Below, piece after piece: positions 52,253 through 60,955 of a stretch of DNA of 64,000 bases. The first letter of the stretch is position 1, and the number at the start of each line of letters is the position of its first letter. The notes beneath the pieces were generated by a model. That model was not told the origin of the DNA. It made no database searches and saw only the letters and a program-made list of their open reading frames with translations. The position numbers and the translations under genes were made by a program. The DNA is taken from positions 3,339,001-3,403,000 of the forward strand of contig OY282353.1 in NCBI GenBank assembly GCA_958295465.1, given 5' to 3'. This DNA comes from an uncultured Gammaproteobacteria bacterium. Its GTDB lineage: Bacteria > Pseudomonadota > Gammaproteobacteria > HK1.

Positions 52253-53388
52253 TGACGGTGGAAGACCCTTGGCATTTCGAGCGTACCGGGTTCTCGGCGC
52301 GCATCCTCACCCTGCTCACCGGCGGGCCGGCGCAGGCCCTGACCCTGTTCGCCCCACGGCGCACGGGCAAGACGGAGTTCCTGCTCAAGGATCTCGCGCC
52401 ACTCGCCGAGAGCCGGGGGCATCGGGTGATCTACGCCTCCTTCCGGCAGGCGCCGCTCTCCCCGCTGGCGGTACTGCTCCATGCGCTGGAGACCTCACTC
52501 AAGCGGGGGAGGGCCGGCGACGGGATACGGAGTGCGGCACTGGCGCTCGCGCCGAGGCTGAGCCTTTCGGGGCCGGTGTCCGGCGCCGGAGTGAAAGCCG
52601 AGATCGACCTCACCGCGCTCGAAGGAGAGCCGCCGGGCGATCTCCTGCTCCACCTCGACGACCTTCTCGAACGCGCCTCCCGGAAACGCAAGGCCACGAT
52701 CCTGCTGCTGGACGAAGTCCAGGAGCTTGCCCGCGCCCGCGGCAACGCACCGCTGGTGGCCGCGTTGCGGACGAGCCTCGACAAGCGGAATGACCGGCTG
52801 AAGGCAGTGTTCACCGGGTCGAGCCGGGAAGGACTCGCGGCGATGTTCCCCGCGCGTCAGGCGCCCTTCTTCCACTTCGCGACCCCGATCGAGCTGCCGG
52901 CCCTCGACGCGCCCTTCGTCGATCATGTGCTCGGCGCCTTCAGGAAGGTGGCGCGGCGGACGCTGAAACGGCGCGACATGCTTTCCGCCTTCGAACGGCT
53001 GCACGCCAATCCCTATTTCTTCCGGGTCCTGGTCGAGACCTTGCTTCACGATCCGGCCCTCGGCGTCGAAGCCGCGCTCGAACGGGTCCGGGAGCGCATC
53101 GCCGCCGACCTCGGCTATCCGAACACCTGGCTTTCGCTGACCCCCGTTCAACGCGCGACCGCGCAGGTGCTCGCCGGCGGCGCCGGCCGGCCCTTCAGCC
53201 GGCGATTCCGCGAGATGGTGGGCATCGCGCTCGGAGAGGAAGCGCCACCGGCCGCGCGCATCCAGGCCGCGCTGCGCAGGCTCGAACGGCTTGGACTCGC
53301 GGACACCCACACCGGGGACTGGGCGCTCGTCGATCCGGAGTTCGCCGCCTGGATCAGGGAGAACGATGGGGGGCCGTCCGGTGCATAG
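52252..53388 (+). CDS. Stand-alone AAA-type ATPase
   Basis: 378 residues. Walker A FAPRRTGKTEF (about 34-42), Walker B ATILLLDEVQELARA, then VFTGSSREGLAAMF (sensor-like) and a C-terminal winged-helix-like region (RRLERLGLADTHTGDWALVD). It belongs to the archaeal-type ATPase_2/AAA group, whose members often have a DNA-binding tail. No partner gene overlaps it. Function unknown; the repeat promoter hints at self-regulation or a toxin-like role, which is speculation. Confidence 0.8.
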   Translation: MTVEDPWHFERTGFSARILTLLTGGPAQALTLFAPRRTGKTEFLLKDLAPLAESRGHRVIYASFRQAPLSPLAVLLHALETSLKRGRAGDGIRSAALALAPRLSLSGPVSGAGVKAEIDLTALEGEPPGDLLLHLDDLLERASRKRKATILLLDEVQELARARGNAPLVAALRTSLDKRNDRLKAVFTGSSREGLAAMFPARQAPFFHFATPIELPALDAPFVDHVLGAFRKVARRTLKRRDMLSAFERLHANPYFFRVLVETLLHDPALGVEAALERVRERIAADLGYPNTWLSLTPVQRATAQVLAGGAGRPFSRRFREMVGIALGEEAPPAARIQAALRRLERLGLADTHTGDWALVDPEFAAWIRENDGGPSGA

Positions 53389-53707
53389 CCTTCGACCCCT
53401 GGGACGTGCGAGCGTGGCCGCTCCGGTTCGTCACCCCTTCCGGCCGTGTGGACGGCCAGCCCTACGTGCTCCTCTGGACATGCGAGCGTGGCCGCTCTGG
53501 TTCGTCACCGGCGACGAGTCGAGCCGGATGGCCGGCACGGGTCCTGTGATCGACGGCGGCATGGCGGCCGTCCAGGCGCTGCCCCATTTCGGCAACACCC
53601 TTACGACCTTGGGCGAACGAGAGAATGACGGCCATCCATGCGCTGCCCATTGCTTGCCTGATTGAAGTCATATTGCGATCTTGACGAAAAATCGTTAGCG
53701 TCGAGAA
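53389..53707. repeat. Spacer made largely of two imperfect duplications
   Basis: TGCGAGCGTGGCCGCTC plus GGTTCGTCACC occurs at 53407-53435 and 53481-53509 (74 bp apart). ATGRCGGCCRTCCADGCGCT occurs at 53561-53586 and 53625-53650 (64 bp apart). No gene is seen. The last 50 bp before the ATPase ATG are AT-richer and likely contain its promoter. Confidence 0.7.
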
Positions 53708-54919
53708 ATGATTCATACATTCTCCGTCTCCAACTACCAATCGATCCGCGAAGAGGTGGTTCTCGACCTGCGCATTCCGGGAACCGCCCCCGACCTGCCA
53801 CGCTTCCGGCACAGCGCGGCCAGGCCGGATGTCCGGCTCCCTTCCGTCGTGGTGCTCATGGGACCCAACGGGTCGGGCAAGTCGACCTTGCTCAAGGCGC
53901 TGATCGAGATCGCCCAGATCGCCTTTTCCGCGTCGCACGTAGTGAAAAACAACCCGATCGAGGATTTCCTCCCCTTCGCCTCGACGAAGACCAGGGGAGA
54001 ACCGACACGGTTCCTGTTGGAGGTCGAGGCGGATTGGCTGGCGCCGGGCGAGCCCCGGCAACTGTTCCGCTACGAGGTGGTCGTGGGACGCGACAGTACC
54101 GGCATCAAGAACCACGTCCTCCGTTACGAAGCGCTGTCCTGTTTTCCGAAGGGCCGCCCCCGCCGTCTCTTCGAGCGTGGCGGTCCGGGGGAACCCATAT
54201 ACGTCTCTCGCGAGATCGGACTCAAACCCCAGGATGAGCGCCTCAAGGCGGTCCGGGCGGACGCCTCGGTGATAGCCACGCTCGCCCTGCTCAACGTGCC
54301 CCTGGCCATGCGCATCGCGGAATTGATGCAGCGTACCTGCGTTGCCAGCAACGTCCTGCATTACGGGAAATGGGAGCTGCCGACCAAGAAGGTGATCCAG
54401 ATGCTCAAGAACAGTCCCAAGCTGAAAGGCTGGATCGAGAAGTACATCCGGTCCAGCGACCTCGGGATTCAGGGCATGAGCATTCCTGGCGACACCGGGG
54501 AGGATTCGGTGTTCTTCAACCATCATGGGCTCGACGCGCCGGTCGGTCTGTATGCCGAATCCAGCGGGACGAAACGGCTATTCCATTTGCTGCCCCAGCT
54601 CAGATTCGCACTCGACTGGGGCTTTCCCGTTGCTCTCGACGAGGTGGAAGGCGATCTGCACGTGGACATCGCTGGCGAAATACTCGGTTGGTTTCGCTCC
54701 CGGGACACCAACCCCCGTGGCGCACAACTTTTCGTCTCCTCCCATAACGTCGGCCTCCTCGACGATCTGGAGAAGGAGGAACTCTTCATCGTCGAAAAGG
54801 ACGGCGGCGGCGCGACCCGGGTGCACGGCGCCCAGGACGTGCACGGCCTTCGCCGCGACACCCGCCTCTATCCCAAGTACCGGGCGGGGGTGCTCGGCGG
54901 TATCCCGAAGATCGGCTGA
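53708..54919 (+). CDS. AAA15-family ATPase of an RloAB/AbiL-like pair
   Basis: 403 residues from MIHTFSVSNYQSIREEVVLD. P-loop GPNGSGKST at 52-60. C-terminal FPVALDEVEGDLHVDIAGEI (Walker B region) and LFVSSHNVGLLDDLEKEELF (H-loop). Stand-alone ATPases of this type work with RloB-like nucleases in abortive-infection and restriction-linked systems. The partner gene starts 6 bp after the stop. Confidence 0.87.
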   Translation: MIHTFSVSNYQSIREEVVLDLRIPGTAPDLPRFRHSAARPDVRLPSVVVLMGPNGSGKSTLLKALIEIAQIAFSASHVVKNNPIEDFLPFASTKTRGEPTRFLLEVEADWLAPGEPRQLFRYEVVVGRDSTGIKNHVLRYEALSCFPKGRPRRLFERGGPGEPIYVSREIGLKPQDERLKAVRADASVIATLALLNVPLAMRIAELMQRTCVASNVLHYGKWELPTKKVIQMLKNSPKLKGWIEKYIRSSDLGIQGMSIPGDTGEDSVFFNHHGLDAPVGLYAESSGTKRLFHLLPQLRFALDWGFPVALDEVEGDLHVDIAGEILGWFRSRDTNPRGAQLFVSSHNVGLLDDLEKEELFIVEKDGGGATRVHGAQDVHGLRRDTRLYPKYRAGVLGGIPKIG

Positions 54920-54925
54920 GAAGCG

Positions 54926-55495
54926 ATGCGCCGCCGCCGACCGGTCGAACCAAGGCGAGTCATTTTCATCGCCGTCGAGGGAGAGAGCGAACGGGCCTTC
55001 GCACGGTTTCTTCAACGCTGTTGCGAAAGGGAAGGCCGGCATCTGCACCTGATTATCAAGCCGGGGAACGGCGGCGATTCGGTCTCCGTCGTCGAAGAAG
55101 CCGGTCGCCACTTGGCGAGACATTCTGCAAGGAGGCACATCGGCGACCGGCTGGTGTTGCTGGACCGGGATCGGATCGAGCAAGACCTGAGAGCCGGACG
55201 CGATGCCCAGGCCGCAGCGTCCGGATGGAACCTGAAGATGCTCTTTCAGGACCCGAACCTGGAAGGATTGCTGTTCAGGCTGCGTCCGGGATGCGAGGAG
55301 CGGAGCATAATGGCAGGCCATGCGATGGCGGAGCTTCGAAAGGTCTGGCCCGAATACCGCAAGCCACCGACGGCGGATCAGTTGAGCCGGCGCTTCACCT
55401 TGTCCGATGTGCGGCGAGCGGCTCGGTACGACGAGGAGTTGCAAAAACTTCTCACAGTTCTCGGCCTTAAGCCTCGTCGTGAAACCCGCAAATGA
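54926..55495 (+). CDS. RloB-like TOPRIM protein
   Basis: 189 residues. VIFIAVEGESERAFARFL gives the TOPRIM glutamate (VEGESE, 17-22) and DRLVLLDRDRIEQD the DxD. FQDPNLEGLLFRL follows, as in the RloB family. Predicted metal-dependent nuclease partner of the preceding ATPase. The pair resembles AbiLi/AbiLii. Ends in a basic KPRRETRK tail. Confidence 0.82.
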   Translation: MRRRRPVEPRRVIFIAVEGESERAFARFLQRCCEREGRHLHLIIKPGNGGDSVSVVEEAGRHLARHSARRHIGDRLVLLDRDRIEQDLRAGRDAQAAASGWNLKMLFQDPNLEGLLFRLRPGCEERSIMAGHAMAELRKVWPEYRKPPTADQLSRRFTLSDVRRAARYDEELQKLLTVLGLKPRRETRK

Positions 55496-56051
55496 TCTCG
55501 GCTACTCCATGCAGATCAACACATCGGAGTCCTCCCGATTGGCGCATGAATCAAAGACCCGTCACTCTCCCGGTCGAGCCGGGGCAGGCTCCGCGAAAAC
55601 CCGTCATTCCCGCGAAAGCGGGAATGACGGGAAATGATGGCCTGAAGAAGATCATTGGCAGGTGTGGCTTGACCTCACCGGTGGTGAACTTGACCAACAT
55701 GCCGTTTTTGGCCAAGAAATCCCGTGTTGTTGTGCAGCGACTGTGTATCTGGATGGAAACATCATGCGACTGGCAGGCCCTCTCTTGACGGGACAAGTTC
55801 GACAAATCGGAAGGCCGCGACACCGGACGCCCTTCCGTACCGATGTTCTTGCCGGATCGTAGCGCCGGGATCTCTGCTCGGTTCCGGCGATTCGACCCGT
55901 AGTCCGGTGCATTTTGCGTCGGAGGCTCCGATCAACTCAGGACATCGCGTTCGTCCCAGGTCACTACGTGGCCATTCGTTCCGTGGAACCCGATGCAGGG
56001 TGGCACATTCACGCGATCGGAGCACGAGATCTCGTTTGCGTATTCCGGTCC
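55496..56051. other. Spacer between the ATPase-RloB pair and the IS21 remnant
   Basis: No gene recognised. It holds the hairpin repeat at 55600-55631. The rest contains only short unrelated frames on both strands. Confidence 0.45.
55600..55631. repeat. REP-like palindrome with GAAA loop
   Basis: Fourteen-base arms CCCGTCATTCCCGC and GCGGGAATGACGGG enclose GAAA. This is a widespread bacterial repeat. It could also terminate the rloB-side transcript. A core of the same sequence (CCCCGC GAAA GCGGGG) is embedded in the IS21 remnant at 56332-56347. Confidence 0.85.
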
Positions 56052-56515
56052 AAAGTGATCAGTGATTCCGGCGCAAAGTGGTCAGCGATTCCGGTGGGAG
56101 GGTGATCACTTTTGCGGGATGCACCGCACTGGTGCAAGGGGTCTGACCCCTGGAGTTGAGCGACGCGGGACAACCGGTCGCCGTAGGACCCTTCGAGGAT
56201 TTGAAGGAGGGTCCGACGGTGGCGAACAGGAGGTTGTCCATGCGTAAAGTTCGAGAGGTTCTGCGGCTGTACTACGCTGCGGGGATGAGTGCTCGGGCGA
56301 TCGCCCGGAGCCTGAAGGTGTCGCCGGCGGTCCCCGCGAAAGCGGGGATGGGGAAGTGCATCCGCCGCGCCGAGGCGCGGGATGTGAGTTGGCCCCTGCC
56401 TGACTCGGTGGGTGATGCGGGGCTGGAGCGGCGGCTGTTCCCGGCGTCGGCGCCGATTCAATCGAAGCTTAGGCAAACGGGCCGGAGCAATCAACTGTCC
56501 ACGAGATCGGAGTAA
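56052..56515 (+). mobile_element. IS21-family left end with disrupted istA
   Basis: IS21-style terminal direct repeats AAAGTGATCAGTGATTCCGG (56052-56071) and AAAGTGGTCAGCGATTCCGG (56075-56094) precede an istA start. The ATG at 56240 has AGGAGG before it. MRKVREVLRLYYAAGMSARA plus IARSLKVSP is the helix-turn-helix N-terminus of IstA. An in-frame 8-codon insertion (around AVPAKAGM), carrying a REP-like core, interrupts the helix-turn-helix region. After about 70 codons the DDE part is missing and the frame ends at 56515. No istB is present. Immobile remnant. Confidence 0.85.
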
Positions 56516-56686
56516 GTCTACTACATTGGCAATTTTGGCCAAGGGGTCGCCAAAGCCATCAAGTTTCGCAAAACGTCCTTCCAGATCGGAAAATTACAAA
56601 TGACTAATCCGTGATTTGTTCTCACTACACTCCATTGATATTTTATCCGAACAGAGATCAAAATTCTGCAATTGTGAGGAATTTCA

Positions 56687-57103
56687 TTACGACGATTCCA
56701 GACCAAATATTTTCCTAATGCAACGCGAAAGCGAATCCGTGTTCTTTGTATCGCACTCCCAGATGATCTCAACTCTCCATCCTAGATCCAGGAGATCCCC
56801 GATAATTCGCCGATCTCGATCAACATTTCCGTCGAATTTGTTTTTCCAGAACCATGTCCGTGTTTTGGGGAAGGTCGCTTTTTTGCAACCGGGATGACGG
56901 TGCCAAAAGCATCCATGAACGAAGATTATGACGCCATATTTCGGAAACACGAGATCAGGCGTGCCAGGAAGATCTCGTCGATGAAGACGATAGCGCAGTC
57001 CCAAAGCATGAACTGTCCGTCGTACCCGTATCTCCGTCGAGGTGTCTGTCGATCCGATCCGAGACATCAACCACGACCTTCGCTCTCGCGTGAGACGATC
57101 CAT
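56687..57103 (-). CDS. vsr: Very short patch repair endonuclease Vsr
   Basis: 138 residues: MDRLTRERRSWLMSRIGSTD, LRYRLHRRDLPGTPDLVFPK, then VHGCFWHRHPGCKKATFPKT and FWKNKFDGNVDRDRR. These are the Vsr catalytic Asp/His and zinc-binding residues. It nicks T:G mismatches that arise by deamination at the partner methyltransferase's site. It lies 17 bp after dcm. Low GC, like the whole operon. Confidence 0.96.
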   Translation of the reverse strand: MDRLTRERRSWLMSRIGSTDTSTEIRVRRTVHALGLRYRLHRRDLPGTPDLVFPKYGVIIFVHGCFWHRHPGCKKATFPKTRTWFWKNKFDGNVDRDRRIIGDLLDLGWRVEIIWECDTKNTDSLSRCIRKIFGLESS

Positions 57104-57120
57104 GACAATTCGCTCGACAG

Positions 57121-58230
57121 TTATCGGCCTCGAATATCGAGTCGCGCTCCAATCGCCCTGAATATGGCTTTGGCAATAATGGGAGATACGCTGTTTCCAA
57201 TCATCCTGAACGAGTGCCAGACTGTAGAGTGGAAGCGGTGGTAGTCTGGGAAACCTTGAAGTCGTGCAGCTTCCCTAACCGTGATGACGCGTGGGTGTTC
57301 TGGGTGTATCGGTCGGATCGATTGGTGAGACCCCCGGTCAGGGCCTGTTCCGGCTCGAAGAGTAGGGCATTGACCTGACCAAGAGAGACGCGGATGGCGT
57401 CCAACCGTGTCGATACCCCCCGGGGGAACTGCATCGAACCGAGCCACAACCTGGCCACAGTGACTGGTCACTCGGTGTCCCGTGAAGAGTCCGTCTGGGG
57501 AACGCAAGATCCGGGCGTAATTATAGGGTCGCCCGGTTCTCGTAATCCGCCAAGTGTCGAATCCATCTCTCTGTCCGAGAGCGGCCGCCCCGTCCAGATC
57601 GCTGATAGCGGCCTTAACGGTCGCCGGAGCTCGTTTCAGGGTGCCGAAGTGTTTCAAGGTCAAAGCCTCTCCCCTGTTCTTATGGATACCGACAACGAAT
57701 AGTCGAGAACGATTCGTGGCCGCGCCAAATTCAGCGGCGTTTAGCATGATGGGTCCCAGGATCACGTATTCGTCTTCCACAAGTTGGAGCGCTTCGTCCA
57801 GCACGCTTCGGGCATTGGAATAAGCGAGCCCTCGCACGTTCTCCATCGCGAAGAACGACGGTCGTACCTCTCGGACGATTCTGAAGAAATGGCACAGCAA
57901 TCGACTGCGCGGGTCTGCGGGATGGCGATTTCCGATGTCGCTGAAACCTTGGCAAGGCGGACCGCCGACAATGCCGTCCACTTGCCCCTCCGCTGCGGCA
58001 CGGACCATGTTGCCATCTACTTCGGTCACATCTCTGAACACCATCCGCGTGTTAGGGAAATTGTACTGATACGAAGATGCCAGGATGCGATCGTTGTCGA
58101 AGGCGGCCACTACTCTAAAACCGGCTTTATGGGCTCCGAGAGAAAATCCGCCACAACCGGAAAACACATCGACGATCTTTGGGCCACTCGCGGGTTCGTC
58201 TTTCGTCCGTTTGTTTTGTAGTATCGACAT
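57121..58230 (-). CDS. dcm: DNA cytosine-5 methyltransferase
   Basis: 369 residues. Motif I VDVFSGCGGFSLG (21-33). Motif IV PPCQGFSD with catalytic Cys near 93. ENVRGL (motif VI) and the C-terminal RMIGNSVSPIIAKAI (motif X) are present. The target-recognition region lies around WRITRTGRPYNYARIL. The solitary pairing with Vsr is usual; here it follows a GHKL ATPase and a methyltransferase-fold protein in the same direction, suggesting a restriction system without an obvious classical endonuclease. Confidence 0.96.
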   Translation of the reverse strand: MSILQNKRTKDEPASGPKIVDVFSGCGGFSLGAHKAGFRVVAAFDNDRILASSYQYNFPNTRMVFRDVTEVDGNMVRAAAEGQVDGIVGGPPCQGFSDIGNRHPADPRSRLLCHFFRIVREVRPSFFAMENVRGLAYSNARSVLDEALQLVEDEYVILGPIMLNAAEFGAATNRSRLFVVGIHKNRGEALTLKHFGTLKRAPATVKAAISDLDGAAALGQRDGFDTWRITRTGRPYNYARILRSPDGLFTGHRVTSHCGQVVARFDAVPPGGIDTVGRHPRLSWSGQCPTLRAGTGPDRGSHQSIRPIHPEHPRVITVREAARLQGFPDYHRFHSTVWHSFRMIGNSVSPIIAKAIFRAIGARLDIRGR

Positions 58231-58260
58231 AGTGCATGTTATTCCGAGAGATCGACATCT

Positions 58261-59211
58261 CTAGGTAATAATCTGCGCGAATGCCGGATACTCTCGATAA
58301 TACTTCACATAGGCTTTGATTTGTTCGTCTTCGAGATCAAATCCTAAATCACGTACCAGTTTTCGGGACAGACCTTCCGGGCTAGGAAGCATGGATTGGA
58401 GAGTCATAGCCTCTCGAATTGTCAAAAGTGGAGAGATAATCGGATTTTCCGGTCTGCACTTCCACTCGTTCGCCTCGACGATATTCGAGACCGTGCGGGC
58501 CGTGTCTCTGCTGGAGGGCAAGACTCCGCCTACCGTCACCATGGCGGCACCGTCTCTATAGATAATTCGGAATGCCGGAGCGAAACCTCCTGGACGCGCC
58601 GCCCTTACCGCCGATGATTTCATGAAGTCGGTAGCCAAATCGGCTAGGGTATTCCGCATATTTGTGGAATCGCACCTACTCATGCAGAGATCATCCGGAA
58701 CCACATCTCCGAACAAATCTCGAAGTCTGCCGGGCCTGTCTTTTGCGCGGCCATACTTCCGCTCGCTACCGTTGAACGTGATCAGGAAAATGGTATCATT
58801 CGGTGCCCTCTCGATGGTGGCACGAATGTCATCAATAGACGTCTCATCGAGAGCACTGTCGTAGTCCAACCACATTACCCATGGCCGTTTGCATATGGTT
58901 TCGTCATCGTAAAGAGTCGGAAGAATATCTGAGGAAGCTCCTTGGCAAATTTGTACAGATGCATAGGGAGAATTGAAAACTGCTCGGCGATACAGGATCT
59001 CATCTTCCTCCATAGAAATCATCTCGTCTATGTCTAGAATTTTGTGAGCCATAACGAAATCGGCGAACCAAATCGAACCGAAGCCGATGTAGATCGACTC
59101 GTCTACATCGAGAGAGCTCCTTAGAGTGCGGATGCCATCAAAAACTATTTGCCTCTGAATGCTCTTGCTGGGCCGGAGGCTGTAGTTTATGTAATGGAGT
59201 GAGGACATCAT
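58261..59211 (-). CDS. Methyltransferase-fold protein paired with the GHKL ATPase
   Basis: 316 residues from MMSSLHYINYSLRPSKSIQR. A Rossmann-like order is visible: SIYIGFGSIWFADFVM (motif I-like), DIDEMISMEEDE (acidic strand end), VQICQGASSDILP and RPWVMWLDYDSAL (motif IV-like). I cannot name the family. The start overlaps the ATPase stop (ATGA) and the stop is 30 bp before dcm. It could be an effector, a specificity factor or an O-methyltransferase relative. Confidence 0.7.
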   Translation of the reverse strand: MMSSLHYINYSLRPSKSIQRQIVFDGIRTLRSSLDVDESIYIGFGSIWFADFVMAHKILDIDEMISMEEDEILYRRAVFNSPYASVQICQGASSDILPTLYDDETICKRPWVMWLDYDSALDETSIDDIRATIERAPNDTIFLITFNGSERKYGRAKDRPGRLRDLFGDVVPDDLCMSRCDSTNMRNTLADLATDFMKSSAVRAARPGGFAPAFRIIYRDGAAMVTVGGVLPSSRDTARTVSNIVEANEWKCRPENPIISPLLTIREAMTLQSMLPSPEGLSRKLVRDLGFDLEDEQIKAYVKYYREYPAFAQIIT

Positions 59212-60581
59212 TCATCCTCGACAAGGTCTTCATAGGCGTATTCGAACGACTTGAGACCGACTTCGCGATAGGGCATTTGTATACTACCAAATCCCTTCGC
59301 AAGCTGTTTCATCTTGGATACTGGAACCGAATAGTGCACGTTGGCGCGGCGTTCGATCCGTTGTTTAGGAATCATCGGAAGTTGTATAGTAGGTTGGTTC
59401 TCCACATTTTGGATTGAAATGACTGCCGCTTTATCTTCCTTCTTTTTAGCGTTCGCTAGATTATATTTTCTTGCATTCGTATAGGCTATCCATCGCTTCG
59501 AAACGTCGCGCATCCGCAGGCGGGCACGTATAAAAGTGTTCGATGATACATCGACGCTACGTTTCGTGGTAGTTAATGGAAGGGCTGCAGCATTTGACGC
59601 TGTGAAGAGAACGATACCGATAAATCCGGTATACTGACGGTGCCATTGGGGCCAGTTGGGAGTCCCCCATCCGGACACGGCGGACTTGTCCGCAGCGAGA
59701 ACGATTCTCCCGTTACATGCGACATACCAACCGAACCCCTTTTCGCCATCGATCTTGTCGTCCGGTTCCGTGCTTTCGGGTGGCGGAGCGGCCATTCCGG
59801 CAATGATCTCGACCGATACCTTTTTATTTTCTGGGTCGCTTTCGTCTTCTAGTTCATCCTCGTAATGGTTACGCATAGGAACGAACTCGTCGCTTTTACG
59901 TAGCTCGATCGATATACCGTCTACAGCTCGATCATTGACCAAGATATTCAGTCCACGCCTCAGATAGAGCGAATAGTCTCGAGCGATTATGCGCCGCAGA
60001 TTTTCGACAAACTCGGGATTACCAAGCGCTGTTTGAGCTTCTCGTGTGAGTTCTTGTACTACGACTTCCACACCATTCTCATCCAGGTCTTCAGCGTCGT
60101 CGATATCGAAATCCCACGGAGGATCGTCGTTATTTAACCATTCGGCTACGTCAATCGGGACGACAAAGGCCGTTCTGGAACCATCGGTATCCGTAAAAGT
60201 ACTTCTGACCCTTATGTTCCTACCGAGCTTGAAGGCGGCCCGCTTCATCCCGATTCCGTAAACGCCTATGCTGTACGCATCATATGCTTCACTGGTTCTC
60301 CTACCGAAGCTGAAGGCGTGGTCTGCGGCGTTGTTGAGTGTCATTCCACCGCAATTGTCCGTTATCGAGAACTTGTCGGACGAAGCGACAATCGAAATCC
60401 TGTATTTCGACAAATCGTCACCGTCATCTAAATTTATAGGAGGATTCCCTTCACTCCGAGAGGCCCCGTCGACACTGTTGTCGATCAAATCCAAAATACA
60501 ATCTTCGAAAGTGATGTCACGAGTGATCATTGTCACGAAGAAGGTTTTTGTAGGGTATGCTTTTGCCGTCTTATTGTTCAT
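59208..60581 (-). CDS. MORC/MutL-like GHKL ATPase
   Basis: 457 residues. Bergerat fold: N-box DLIDNSVDGA (31-40), G1 box ITDNCGGMTL (73-82) and G2 box SIGVYGIGMKRAAFKLG (104-120). An S5-like region follows with KRSVDVSSNTF. GHKL ATPases of this kind linked to restriction-modification loci have been proposed as prokaryotic relatives of MORC proteins. It begins one base inside the preceding stop (TAATG). It probably acts as the DNA-clamping ATPase of the Dcm-linked system. Confidence 0.85.
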   Translation of the reverse strand: MNNKTAKAYPTKTFFVTMITRDITFEDCILDLIDNSVDGASRSEGNPPINLDDGDDLSKYRISIVASSDKFSITDNCGGMTLNNAADHAFSFGRRTSEAYDAYSIGVYGIGMKRAAFKLGRNIRVRSTFTDTDGSRTAFVVPIDVAEWLNNDDPPWDFDIDDAEDLDENGVEVVVQELTREAQTALGNPEFVENLRRIIARDYSLYLRRGLNILVNDRAVDGISIELRKSDEFVPMRNHYEDELEDESDPENKKVSVEIIAGMAAPPPESTEPDDKIDGEKGFGWYVACNGRIVLAADKSAVSGWGTPNWPQWHRQYTGFIGIVLFTASNAAALPLTTTKRSVDVSSNTFIRARLRMRDVSKRWIAYTNARKYNLANAKKKEDKAAVISIQNVENQPTIQLPMIPKQRIERRANVHYSVPVSKMKQLAKGFGSIQMPYREVGLKSFEYAYEDLVEDE

Positions 60582-60955
60582 TATGCTTCTCCCCTCGCGT
60601 TACCAGTCGTGTCGACGTTCACGGTTTCCGAAGAACCCACGGGGTGCGTCGCCGATTTCGTCGCCTTGCTGGGCACTTTCGGGGCGATTTGTGAGATGTT
60701 TCGGCAGATCTCGTCGAGTTCCTCCTTGCGCCCGGCGGCGATCATGTCGCGTGCAGTAGCTTGGGCCGTGAACAGGCACGACCGAAGCATCTGGATTTCA
60801 AGAGGGTTCTGCGGCCATTCCCTGTTGTCGAGCGCCTCGACGGCCAGCTCGACGAGGAGCTGATTCGGTGTGGTCCGGCGTTCGTTCGCGAGCGATTCGA
60901 TGCGCCGCCAGTGCTCCGCGTCGATCCGGACGTGTCTGGCGATCGTTTTCGACAT
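60581..60955 (-). CDS. Ribbon-helix-helix-like small protein, first gene of the Dcm operon
   Basis: 124 residues from MSKTIARHVRIDAEHWRRIE, then SLANERRTTPNQLLVELAVE, a plausible ribbon-helix-helix (Arc/CopG-type) DNA-binding N-terminus. A helical segment (FTAQATARDMIAAGRKEELD) and a polar tail follow. It overlaps the ATPase start by one base. It may regulate the operon. Confidence 0.65.
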   Translation of the reverse strand: MSKTIARHVRIDAEHWRRIESLANERRTTPNQLLVELAVEALDNREWPQNPLEIQMLRSCLFTAQATARDMIAAGRKEELDEICRNISQIAPKVPSKATKSATHPVGSSETVNVDTTGNARGEA

